From Lentzea jiangxiensis (GTDB lineage Bacteria; Actinomycetota; Actinomycetes; Mycobacteriales; Pseudonocardiaceae): a DNA stretch of 64,000 bases. Where the stretch lies: positions 186,001 to 250,000 of the forward strand of contig NZ_FNIX01000002.1 of assembly GCF_900104175.1 (NCBI RefSeq). The letters are read 5' to 3'. The notes under the pieces were generated by a model. The model saw only the letters and a program-made list of their open reading frames with translations. It had not been told where the DNA came from and searched no databases. The first letter of the stretch is position 1. Every line of letters starts with the position of its first letter. Shown in pieces: positions 37,930 through 45,645 of the stretch. Position numbers and translations under genes: made by a program.

Positions 37930-38912
37930 GTCAAACGCACCGAGACGTTGCCGCGGTAGGCGCCCTGGAGCAAGGCCAGGAACGCCTGTGGCACATCGGT
38001 GATCGCGCCCTCGACCACAGTCTGCGGGTAAACGAACCGTCCTTCGTCCAGCCAGGCGCGGAAGTGCTTCTGCCAGGCCGAGATCTGCTCTGGAGTGTGG
38101 TGGCAGGAGAACGGCGACAGCACGACGCCCCTGGCTTCCGCTTCGGCGCGGTCCGGTTGCGGGAATCGCTCGGCGGCGTCGCCGAGCTGGCTGGACAGCG
38201 AGCCGCACAGCGCGAACCGCGCGCCCGGCCGTGCCACCTGGAGCGCGGCGTCGTACTGCGCGCCGCCGACGACGTCGAAGAACACGCTGATGCCCTCGGG
38301 CGCCAGTTCCTTCAGCCGTGCGGCGGGATCGTCGTGGTAGTCGAACGCGGCGTCGAAGCCGAGATCGTCGACCAGGTGGTCGACCTTCGCCGCCGTGCCC
38401 GCGCTGCCGATCACCCGCGCGGCGCCGAGCTGCTTGGCGATCTGGCCGGCCAGCGAACCGACACCGCCCGCCGCGCCGGACACGAACACGACATCTCCCA
38501 CGCCCACCTGCGCGATGTCGGCCATGCCGTAGAAGGCGGTCGGGCCCTGACCGAGGTGGAAGCCGGGATCGGGGAACGCGTCGCGGTCGAGTTCGACGTA
38601 GGACCGGGCGGGACCGGCGGAGTACTCGCTCCAGCCCGTCATCGACTGGACCAGGTCGCCCACCTGGAGCGCGTCGCTGGCTGAGCGGACGACGGTGCCG
38701 ATCGCGGCCAGGCCCACCCGCTGACCCGGCTGCCACGCCGGCACGGGGAGGTGGCAGTCGGCGCGCATCAGCTCCAGGTAGGTGGCGGCCAGCCCCACCT
38801 GCTCCGTGCGCACCAGCACCTCACCGTCGACGTCCGCCTCGGCGACGGTGAAGTGCTCCAGGCCGGGGACGCCGGTGACGTGGCTGCTCAACTGGATCTC
38901 GCGGGTGATCAT
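37926..38912 (-). CDS. NADP-dependent medium-chain oxidoreductase (CurA/leukotriene dehydrogenase-like)
   Basis: A 328-residue MDR enzyme without zinc ligands. GDVVFVSGAAGGVGSLAGQI near residue 145 is the nucleotide-binding loop, and the N-terminal GroES-like part has the MTGWSEYS segment of the CurA group. It would reduce the double bond of enones or related substrates with NADPH. The ATG at 38912 was chosen over 38924 because GGGAAG lies 5 bases upstream. It is divergent from the WYL-domain regulator, 92 bases apart, and coupled to the winged-helix gene. The regulator is its likely controller. Confidence 0.88.
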   Translation of the reverse strand: MITREIQLSSHVTGVPGLEHFTVAEADVDGEVLVRTEQVGLAATYLELMRADCHLPVPAWQPGQRVGLAAIGTVVRSASDALQVGDLVQSMTGWSEYSAGPARSYVELDRDAFPDPGFHLGQGPTAFYGMADIAQVGVGDVVFVSGAAGGVGSLAGQIAKQLGAARVIGSAGTAAKVDHLVDDLGFDAAFDYHDDPAARLKELAPEGISVFFDVVGGAQYDAALQVARPGARFALCGSLSSQLGDAAERFPQPDRAEAEARGVVLSPFSCHHTPEQISAWQKHFRAWLDEGRFVYPQTVVEGAITDVPQAFLALLQGAYRGNVSVRLT

Positions 38913-39004
38913 CGTTCTTCCCATCGGTCGATTCGGCCTTCGGGGAGAACGCTAGGCAGGCTTCCGGTCACTTCTTGTCCTGAAGCCCTGGCAGGATCGG
39001 CGAC

Positions 39005-39970
39005 ATGGCGAACACCAGCTCCCGCGCGCTGCGATTGCTGTCGCTCCTGCAGACCCATAGGCACTGGACAGGACCTGAACTGGCCGACCGGCTCGACGTT
39101 TCCGAGCGCACCCTGCGCCGCGACATCGACCGGCTGCGCGACCTGGGGTACCCCGTCCAAGCCTCCCGGGGCACCGACGGCGGGTACCAGCTGGCGCCGG
39201 GCGCCGTCCTGCCGCCGCTGGTGCTGGACGACGAGGAGGCGGTCGCGCTCGCGGTCGGCATGGGCGATGCCGCGCAGAGCGGGATCGGCGGCATCGAGGA
39301 AGCCGCCGTCAGGGCGCTCACCAAGGTCGTGCGGGTCCTGCCGCCCAGGCTGCGCGCACGAGTGGACGCGTTGCGCGCCATGACCGTCTCGCCGGCCTTG
39401 GCTGGACCGGTCGTCGCGGCCGGCACCCTCACCGCGGTCGCTCAGGCATGCCGGGACGAGGAACGTCTCCGGTTCGGTTACGCGGCACGAGGTGCCGCGG
39501 CGACCGAACGCGAAGTCGAACCGCACCGGCTGGTCGCGCAGGGCGGACGCTGGTACCTGGTCGCCTACGACCTGACCCGGCACGACTGGCGCAGCTTCCG
39601 CCTGGACCGGCTGACCGACCCCCGCCCGACCGGGGCGCGGTTCCTGCCGCGCGAGCTGCCCGCCGAGGACGCGGCGGCCTTCGTGCGCACCAGCGTCGGC
39701 GCTCCCGCTGTTCACACGGTCCGGGCCTTGGTCCATGCACCCGAAGCGCGGGTACGGCAGATGGTAGGTCAGTGGGGGACGGTCGAGCCCGCCGGAGAAG
39801 ACCGCTGCCACCTCACCATGATCTCGACCGGTTTGGACTGGCCGACACAGGCGCTGGGCAACGTCGGCGCGGACTTCGAGGTGCTCGGGCCGCCTGAGTT
39901 CACCGCGCACCTGCTCGAATGGGGCACCCGGTTCGTGCGGGCCGGCGGGCCGGCCGCAGAGGGAGCATGA
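39005..39970 (+). CDS. HTH/WYL-domain transcriptional regulator (YafY/PafC-like)
   Basis: A 321-residue regulator: N-terminal winged helix (LELLSLLQTHRHWTG-like RLLSLLQTHRHWTGPELADR, then VSERTLRRDIDRLRDLGYPV) and a C-terminal WYL domain (RWYLVAYDLTRHDWRSFRLD, residues ~185-205). Such proteins sense small ligands or nucleic acids. It is divergent from the NADP oxidoreductase gene, so local control of that gene is likely. Its end is 24 bases from the convergent expansin-like gene. Confidence 0.88.
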   Translation: MANTSSRALRLLSLLQTHRHWTGPELADRLDVSERTLRRDIDRLRDLGYPVQASRGTDGGYQLAPGAVLPPLVLDDEEAVALAVGMGDAAQSGIGGIEEAAVRALTKVVRVLPPRLRARVDALRAMTVSPALAGPVVAAGTLTAVAQACRDEERLRFGYAARGAAATEREVEPHRLVAQGGRWYLVAYDLTRHDWRSFRLDRLTDPRPTGARFLPRELPAEDAAAFVRTSVGAPAVHTVRALVHAPEARVRQMVGQWGTVEPAGEDRCHLTMISTGLDWPTQALGNVGADFEVLGPPEFTAHLLEWGTRFVRAGGPAAEGA

Positions 39971-39994
39971 CGAAGTTCTCGGCCCGCGCCGGTC

Positions 39995-40819
39995 TCATTC
40001 CCCGGCGCGGCGGAACTGCGCCTTCGTGGCCTGCACGGCGCCGGGCCGGATCGGCAGCGCGTCCACGACCAGGCGTTCGCCGTGCAGGTCGGTGATCGCG
40101 ACGGGACCCCCGCAGCCCGCGCCGTTCTCGGAGAGGAAGTGGTTGTACTCGGCGCGGGGCAGTGGCCGCCACTGGCTGCCGACCCGCACCTCGAGCCGTG
40201 CCACCGGGTTGCGGTGGTCGAGGACCTGGATGCCGCACCAGTGCCGGCTCGACCCGGACTTGTAGCGCAGGGAGAGGGTTTTGGACGTCTCCGGGCTGAC
40301 GAGGGTCCAGGTCACCGGGAGCTCGCCCCGCACCGGCGGGGCGAGCATCGCGAACGCTTCGGCGCTCAGGTCCAGCTGACCTGAGCGGCACGGCGCCGGG
40401 CAGAGGTTCGTGACCCGCACGGTGATGCTCTTGCCGGCCGCCTGGACGAGGAGGTGCGCACCGCACGCGGCGGAGTTCTCGTAGTCCGCCACGTTCATCG
40501 CGGCGGTCAGCGGGTCGGGGCCGGGGTCGTAGGAGCACGCCCCGCCGCCGTCGGAGTCGTAGAACGTCGCCACGCCCTGGCGCGGCTCGCCCGGCTTGAT
40601 CTTCCCGGCCGGGGACGCCGCCGCCCGGCTGGTGGTCGTCGTGACCGGCGCCGTTGTGGTCGTCGTGCTAGGGGGTGGTGGGGTGGTCGTGGGCACGGCG
40701 GCGGCCGAATCGGCCACCGGCGTACCCGCGACGCCCTCCGGATCTCGCAGCACCACCACGCCGACGGCCGCCACCAGCACCGCGACCAGGACGAACAGCA
40801 GTGGGCGAGTACGTCTCAC
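39995..40819 (-). CDS. Secreted or membrane-anchored expansin-like protein
   Basis: A 274-residue protein: N-terminal signal/anchor helix (residues ~5-24, LLFVLVAVLVAAVGVVVL), a Pro/Thr linker rich in TTT and PPPP, then a double-psi barrel (GVATFYDSDGGGACSYDPGP; VTNLCPAPCRSGQLDLSAEA) and a C-terminal beta domain (LSLRYKSGSSRHWCGIQVLD), the two-domain layout of bacterial expansins. These proteins loosen cellulose/hemicellulose or glycan networks without hydrolysis. The GTG overlaps the upstream permease stop (GTGA), so it is the last gene of the sugar-transporter operon, an unusual place for an expansin. Confidence 0.85.
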   Translation of the reverse strand: MRRTRPLLFVLVAVLVAAVGVVVLRDPEGVAGTPVADSAAAVPTTTPPPPSTTTTTAPVTTTTSRAAASPAGKIKPGEPRQGVATFYDSDGGGACSYDPGPDPLTAAMNVADYENSAACGAHLLVQAAGKSITVRVTNLCPAPCRSGQLDLSAEAFAMLAPPVRGELPVTWTLVSPETSKTLSLRYKSGSSRHWCGIQVLDHRNPVARLEVRVGSQWRPLPRAEYNHFLSENGAGCGGPVAITDLHGERLVVDALPIRPGAVQATKAQFRRAGE

Positions 40820-41778
40820 CGCCGAACCATAGTCCGTTGCACCGCGATGAACACCAGCAGCAGCACGCCGATCACGATCTTCGTCCACCACGAGCTGAGC
40901 GTGCCCTGGAACGAGATCAGCGTCTGGATCGTGCCGAGCACCAGCACCCCGGCCAGTCCGCCGAGCACGTAACCGACCCCGCCCGCCAGCAGCGTGCCGC
41001 CGATGACGACGGCCGCGATGGCGTCGAGCTCCATGCCGACCGCGTGCAGGCCGTAGCCGGACAGCATGTACAGGCTGAACAGCAGACCCGCCAGCGACGA
41101 GCAGAGACCGCTGATGACGTACACGCCCACCTTGACGCGGGTGGTCGGCAGCCCCATCAGCAGCGCGGACGACTCGTTGCCGCCGACCGCGTAGACCGTG
41201 CGGCCGAACCGCGTGCGGTGCAGCACGTACATCGCGGCCGCGACGACCAGCAGTGCGATCACGACGTTGTAGGTGATCGTGACGCCGCCGGGCAGCTCGA
41301 TCGCGGCCGTGGCCACGGCGCGGAAGGTCTTGTCCTTGATGGACACCGACTCGACGCTGATCAGGAAGCACAACCCGCGGGCGAGGAACATGCCGGCGAG
41401 CGTGACGATGAACGGCTGGATGTCGAACTTGTGGATCACCAGCCCCATCAGCAGGCCCAGCGTCGAGCCGATCAGCAGCACGGCGACGATGACGAGCGGC
41501 ACCGGCCACCCCGCCTGCAGACCCGACGCCGTGACCATCGTGGACAGCGCGACGACCGACCCGACGGACAGGTCGATGCCGCCGCTGAGGATCACGAACG
41601 TCATGCCGGCCGCGAGCACGATCAGGAAGGCGTTGTCGATGAACAGGTTCGCGACGACCTGGCCCGACGCGAACCCGTCGTAGCGCGCCGACCCGACGCC
41701 GAACGCGAGCACGAAGAGGACGACGGTCGCGAGCACCGGCAGGAACCGCGACGGCACCCGTTGCGCGAGAGCGGTCAT
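40816..41778 (-). CDS. yjfF: CUT2 ABC transporter permease, YjfF-like
   Basis: A 320-residue permease of the ribose/galactofuranose group: FVILSGGIDLSVGSVVALST, GLLMGLVIHKFDIQPFIVTL and AIAAVVIGGTLLAGGVGYVL are conserved. About nine to ten helices are seen. The ATG overlaps the YtfT-like stop (ATGA). It forms the channel with the next permease. Arabinofuranose, arabinose or galactofuranose are the ligands of this subfamily; arabinose fits the neighbouring operons. Confidence 0.9.
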   Translation of the reverse strand: MTALAQRVPSRFLPVLATVVLFVLAFGVGSARYDGFASGQVVANLFIDNAFLIVLAAGMTFVILSGGIDLSVGSVVALSTMVTASGLQAGWPVPLVIVAVLLIGSTLGLLMGLVIHKFDIQPFIVTLAGMFLARGLCFLISVESVSIKDKTFRAVATAAIELPGGVTITYNVVIALLVVAAAMYVLHRTRFGRTVYAVGGNESSALLMGLPTTRVKVGVYVISGLCSSLAGLLFSLYMLSGYGLHAVGMELDAIAAVVIGGTLLAGGVGYVLGGLAGVLVLGTIQTLISFQGTLSSWWTKIVIGVLLLVFIAVQRTMVRR

Positions 41779-42758
41779 GATGGGACGGCCACCTTCCGGA
41801 AGCTCAGTGCGGCACGGGCCTTCGGCGCCTGGACGAGGCACACGGCGATGACGACGATCGCCTTGAACACCAGCGTCACCTCGGGGGCGACGCCGATCGT
41901 GTAGACGGTCGTGGTGAGGGTCTGGATGATCAGCGCGCCGAGCAGCGTCCCGGTGAGCGAGTACCGGCCGCCCGCGAGCGAGGTGCCGCCGATGACGACC
42001 GCGAGGATCGCGTCCATCTCGATCCACAACCCGGCGTTGTTGGCGTCGGCCGCGCTGACGTTCGAGCTGATCATCAGCCCGGCGATGCCCGCGCACACCG
42101 CGGCGAAGACGTAGACGGTCCAGATGATCGTGCCGGACCGCACCCCGGCCAGCCGCGACGCCTCGGGGTTCACGCCGACCGACTCGATCAGCATGCCCAG
42201 CGCGGTCCGGCGGGTCACGAACGCCACCAGGCCGAGCACGAGCAGGCTGATCAGGATCGCGACCGGCAGCACCACGAACCCGGCGCCGACCTGCTTGTAG
42301 GCGGAGTTGTTGACCGTGACGATCTGCCCCTCGGTCACGAGCATCGCGATGCCGCGACCCGCCGTCATCAGCACCAGGGTCGCGATGATCGGCTGGATGC
42401 CCATCCCCGCGACCAGGAACCCGTTCCACAGCCCCAGCAGGGCGCAGAGCAGCAGCGCCATCGCCATGCCCGCGAACGCCGTGCCGGCGCTGTCCGACGT
42501 TCCGATGTGGACACACGAGACCGCGCCCGCGATGGCCGCGACCGCGCCGACGGACAGGTCGATGCCCCGCGTCGCGATCACCAGCGTCATGCCGAGCGCG
42601 ATCAGCAGGGTCGGCGCGCCGTTCTTCAGCACGTCGACCAGACCGCCGTAGAGGGCGCCGTCCTGGATGCGCAACGCGAAGAACGACGGCGTCACGACGA
42701 GGTTGAGCAGGAGCAGGGCCGCGAGTGCGACCAGCGGCCAGATGAGCCGGTTCTTCAC
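41775..42758 (-). CDS. ytfT: CUT2 ABC transporter permease, YtfT-like
   Basis: A 327-residue permease with the same fold: LVIATRGIDLSVGAVAAIAG, SDSAGTAFAGMAMALLLCAL and AVVIGGTSLAGGRYSLTGTL. The GTG at 42758 has GAGAAGGTGGTG just upstream, which is part of a 21-base repeat also found before the preceding small frame. Transcribed with the ATPase and second permease; its stop overlaps the next ATG. Its two partners are adjacent and intact. Confidence 0.9.
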   Translation of the reverse strand: MKNRLIWPLVALAALLLLNLVVTPSFFALRIQDGALYGGLVDVLKNGAPTLLIALGMTLVIATRGIDLSVGAVAAIAGAVSCVHIGTSDSAGTAFAGMAMALLLCALLGLWNGFLVAGMGIQPIIATLVLMTAGRGIAMLVTEGQIVTVNNSAYKQVGAGFVVLPVAILISLLVLGLVAFVTRRTALGMLIESVGVNPEASRLAGVRSGTIIWTVYVFAAVCAGIAGLMISSNVSAADANNAGLWIEMDAILAVVIGGTSLAGGRYSLTGTLLGALIIQTLTTTVYTIGVAPEVTLVFKAIVVIAVCLVQAPKARAALSFRKVAVPS

Positions 42759-42892
42759 GACACCACCTTCTCGGGAACGGGTTCGCCGCGGTGGGCGTGG
42801 GGACGGGTGGCGGCGCGGTGGAAGGCGCCTCGGTTCTCGTGGGCGGCGGTTCCTCCGGGGTGCTGACCGGTGGCCCCGCTCGGCGCGCTCAC
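42755..42892 (-). CDS. Putative 45-codon frame between ATPase and permease
   Basis: A GTG at 42892 overlaps the ATPase stop (GTGA) and the frame ends at 42755 in a stop that overlaps the permease GTG (GTGA), so it fills the gap exactly. The product would be Gly/Ala/His-rich and end PEKVVS, the same six residues that end the ATPase. That ending lies in a 21-base direct repeat. It may be a by-product of a duplication rather than a real protein; perfect coupling on both sides is the only argument for translation. Confidence 0.3.
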   Translation of the reverse strand: MSAPSGATGQHPGGTAAHENRGAFHRAATRPHAHRGEPVPEKVVS

Positions 42893-42909
42893 GACACCAC
42901 CTTCTCGGG
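42755..42909. repeat. 21-base direct repeat flanking the 45-codon frame
   Basis: Bases 42755-42775 and 42889-42909 are identical (beginning TCACGACACCACC and ending TCTCGGG on the plus strand). Each copy carries stop codon, GTG start and GAGAAGGTGG ribosome site for the downstream gene. Tandem duplication of the ATPase 3' end with later change of the middle would explain it. Confidence 0.8.
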
Positions 42910-44427
42910 TTCCGGCGCGGCTCCGCCGGCGATCAGCTCGACCACCTCGTCCACCCCGGTCACCGACCCGTCCAGCTCCGCGATCTTGCGCCGGTCCCGC
43001 AGCACCACGATCCGGTCCGCGATGCGCACGACCTCTTCCAGCTCCGCCGAGATGAACAGCACCGCGGTGCCCTCGGCGGCCAGAGCCGTCACGAGCTGCT
43101 GGATCTGCGCCTTGGCGCCGATGTCGATGCCGCGCGTCGGCTCGTCGAGGATCAGCAGCCGCGGTTCGGTGACGAGCCAGCGCGCCAGCAGGACCTTCTG
43201 CTGGTTGCCGCCCGACAGGGTGCGCACCAGCGCGTCCGGGTTCGCGGGACGGATGTCCAGCGCCTTCAGGTACTTCTCGACCAGCTGGTCCTTCGTCCTG
43301 CGCGACAGCGGCCGGGTCCAGCCCCTCGCCGCCTGCATCGCGAGCACCAGGTTGTCGCGGATCGACAGGTCCGCGACCAGCCCCTCGCCCTTGCGGTCCT
43401 CGGAGCTGAACGCGATGCCGGCCGCGATCGCCGACCGCGGTCCGCGCAGGCGCAGCGGCGCGCCGTCCACGAGCACCTTGCCCGAGTCGGCGCGATCGGC
43501 GCCGAAGAGGAGCCGCGCCAGTTCGGTGCGGCCGGAGCCGAGCAGACCGGCCAGGCCGACGACCTCGCCCGCGCGGATCTCGAGGTCGAACGGCTCGATC
43601 GCGCCCTTCCTGCCGAGACCGGACGCCTGCACCAGCACCGGACCACCGGTCTTGCGCTTCTCCGCCGCGTCCTCGATCGCCTCCAGCGCGCCGAGGTCGC
43701 GGCCGATCATCTGCGCGATGAGCGTCCGCCGGTCCACCTCCGCGGTGAGGTGCTCACCGACGAGGGTTCCGTTGCGCAGCACCGTCATCCGGTCGGAGAT
43801 CTCGTAGACCTGGTCGAGGAAGTGCGACACGAACAGGATCGCGACGCCCTCGTCGCGCAGCACGCGCATGATCCGGAACAGCTCGGCGACCTCGCCGGCG
43901 TCCAGGCTGGACGTCGGTTCGTCGAGCACGAGCACGCGGCAGTCGACCGCGATGGCGCGGGCGATCGCGACCAGCTGCTGCACGGCGATCGGGTGCTCGC
44001 CGAGGCTCGACGCCGGGTCGATGTGCACGCCGATGCGCGCCAGCACCTCCGCGGCGCGCTTGCGCATGGCGGAGAAGTCGACACCGCCGAACCGCCGGGG
44101 CTCACGGCCCAGGAGGATGTTCTCCGCGACCGTGAGGTTCGCGCAGAGGTTGACCTCCTGGTACACCGTGCTGATCCCGGCGTGCTGCGCCTCGCCGGGG
44201 GAGGAGAACGCCACGTCGGCACCCGCCAGCGAGACCTGCCCGCTGTCGGGGCGGTGCACGCCGGTCAGGGTCTTGATGAGAGTGGACTTCCCGGCGCCGT
44301 TCTCGCCCATGAGAGCGTGCACCTCGCCGGGGAACAGCCGGAAGTCGACGTCCTGCAACGCCTTCACGCCGGGAAACGCGAGACTGATGCCCCGCATCTG
44401 CACGACAGGGGGCGGTGACTCGGTCAT
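42889..44427 (-). CDS. ytfR: CUT2 sugar ABC transporter ATPase, YtfR-like
   Basis: A 512-residue protein with two nucleotide-binding domains. N-half: Walker A GENGAGKST near residue 40, IAVQQLVAIARA signature, Walker B VLVLDEPTSSLD. C-half: a degenerate Walker A (GLLGSGRTELARLL), LSGGNQQKVLLARWL and LLILDEPTRGIDIG. This is the RbsA/YtfR architecture. The ATG at 44427 was chosen as the nearest start before the conserved VVQMRGISLAFPGVKAL. It is complete, unlike the rhamnose-operon remnant at 3384. It follows the binding-protein gene after a strong hairpin, which would lower its expression relative to the binding protein. Confidence 0.93.
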   Translation of the reverse strand: MTESPPPVVQMRGISLAFPGVKALQDVDFRLFPGEVHALMGENGAGKSTLIKTLTGVHRPDSGQVSLAGADVAFSSPGEAQHAGISTVYQEVNLCANLTVAENILLGREPRRFGGVDFSAMRKRAAEVLARIGVHIDPASSLGEHPIAVQQLVAIARAIAVDCRVLVLDEPTSSLDAGEVAELFRIMRVLRDEGVAILFVSHFLDQVYEISDRMTVLRNGTLVGEHLTAEVDRRTLIAQMIGRDLGALEAIEDAAEKRKTGGPVLVQASGLGRKGAIEPFDLEIRAGEVVGLAGLLGSGRTELARLLFGADRADSGKVLVDGAPLRLRGPRSAIAAGIAFSSEDRKGEGLVADLSIRDNLVLAMQAARGWTRPLSRRTKDQLVEKYLKALDIRPANPDALVRTLSGGNQQKVLLARWLVTEPRLLILDEPTRGIDIGAKAQIQQLVTALAAEGTAVLFISAELEEVVRIADRIVVLRDRRKIAELDGSVTGVDEVVELIAGGAAPEPEKVVS

Positions 44428-44450
44428 GGGCTCTGGCCTTCGTCGGTGGG

Positions 44451-44494
44451 CCGCGGGACCCGTCACCGGATGCGCCGGGTGACGGGCCCCGCGG
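44451..44494 (-). terminator. 17-bp hairpin between binding protein and ATPase genes
   Basis: 44451-44467 pairs with 44478-44494 over 17 bases with a single mismatch and a 10-base loop. It lies 16 bases after the binding-protein stop in transcription order and has no T-tract. In sugar ABC operons such hairpins stabilise the upstream mRNA and reduce read-through, giving excess binding protein over transporter. Confidence 0.7.
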
Positions 44495-44509
44495 GGCTGC
44501 GGGGTGAAC

Positions 44510-45481
44510 TCAGTACTGGCGCTGGGGCAGGGCGGTCTTCGCCTGCTCCTGGGTGAACGTGCCCTCCTCGGTCACGACCCGCGCCGGCACGTCCTCACCG
44601 GCGACGACCTTCTTCGCGAGGTCCATCAGCTGCTTGCCCAGCAACGGGTTGCACTCGACGATGAAGTTGATCTCGCCGTTGGCGAGCGCTGTCATGCCGT
44701 CCTTCACCGCGTCCACGGTGATGATCTTGATGTCCTTGCCGGGCACCTTGCCCGCGGCCTTGATGGCCTCGATCGCGCCCAGGCCCATGTCGTCGTTGTG
44801 CGCGTACACCACGTCGATCTTCGGCTGGGACTTCAGGAACGCCTCCATGACCTGCTTGCCACCGGAGCGCGTGAAGTCACCGGTCTGCGAGGCCACGACC
44901 TTGATGTCGGGCTTGGCGGCGATCTTCTCCTCGAAGCCCTTCTTGCGGTCGTTGGCCGGCGCGGCGCCGGTCGTGCCCTGCAGCTCCACCACGGTCGTGG
45001 GGCCGGACGCGTTGGCGACGAGCCAGTCGCCCGCCTTGCGGCCCTCCTCCACGAAGTCCGAACCGAGGAACGTCTTGTAGAGCGACGTGTCGTCCGAATC
45101 GATCGAGCGGTCGGTGAGGATCACCGGGATGTTGGCGCGCTTGGCTTCCAGCAGCACCGTGTCCCAGCCGGTCTCGACGACCGGGCTGAAGGCGATCACG
45201 GACACCTTCTGCTGGATGTAGGACCGGATCGCCTTGATCTGGTTCTCCTGCTTCTGCTGCGCGTCGGAGAACTTGAGGTCGATGCCGGCGGCCTTGGCCT
45301 CGTCCTGGATCGACTTGGTGTTGGCGGTGCGCCATCCACTCTCGGCGCCCACCTGGGCGAAGCCCATCGTGATGGTGCCACCGCCGTTGGACGGAGCAGT
45401 ACCCCCACCACCTCCCGAGCTGCACGCGGTGAGCGCGCTCAGCAGGACCACGCTGGCGACGGTCGTGATCTTCTTCAGCAC
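44510..45481 (-). CDS. ytfQ: CUT2 sugar-binding lipoprotein, YtfQ-like
   Basis: A 323-residue lipoprotein: signal peptide to the lipobox LTACSSGG (Cys near residue 20), a short Gly-rich linker, then a periplasmic-binding fold. GFAQVGAESGWRTANTKSIQ is the signature of the YtfQ group, which binds galactofuranose or arabinofuranose-like sugars. VIAFSPVVETGWDTVLLEAK and VYAHNDDMGLGAIEAIKAAG are further matches. The gene is first in the operon and divergent from the GH51 gene, with AraR-like palindromes in the shared 164-base promoter region. Likely ligand: arabinose or small arabinofuranosides. Confidence 0.9.
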   Translation of the reverse strand: MLKKITTVASVVLLSALTACSSGGGGGTAPSNGGGTITMGFAQVGAESGWRTANTKSIQDEAKAAGIDLKFSDAQQKQENQIKAIRSYIQQKVSVIAFSPVVETGWDTVLLEAKRANIPVILTDRSIDSDDTSLYKTFLGSDFVEEGRKAGDWLVANASGPTTVVELQGTTGAAPANDRKKGFEEKIAAKPDIKVVASQTGDFTRSGGKQVMEAFLKSQPKIDVVYAHNDDMGLGAIEAIKAAGKVPGKDIKIITVDAVKDGMTALANGEINFIVECNPLLGKQLMDLAKKVVAGEDVPARVVTEEGTFTQEQAKTALPQRQY

Positions 45482-45551
45482 TGGGATTCCTCCGGTGTGA
45501 CGACGGTGTCGCGGAGCTCCACCGCGTGTCCGCGGTTGTCAGGTGGACAAG

Positions 45552-45565
45552 AGTGAACGTTCACA
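45552..45565. promoter_or_regulatory. AraR-like operator 1 (AGTGAACGTTCACA)
   Basis: Contains the perfect 12-bp palindrome GTGAACGTTCAC, about 70 bases upstream of the ytfQ start. One of six related sites in this part of the window (consensus TGTKARCGHTMACA). Confidence 0.7.
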
Positions 45566-45608
45566 ACTTCTGCGTCAAGGCCTTGCTCGTAACGAGTTCG
45601 CAGCCCTA

Positions 45609-45622
45609 TGTTAACGCTCACT
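45609..45622. promoter_or_regulatory. AraR-like operator 2 (TGTTAACGCTCACT)
   Basis: Lies 23 bases before the GH51 start and overlaps a possible -10 box, TATGTT (45607-45612), with TTGCTC 18 bases upstream. Its centre is 57 bases from the first site, so two bound repressors could cooperate. Confidence 0.65.
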
Positions 45623-45645
45623 TCCGAGTGAGGGAGGAAAATCCC

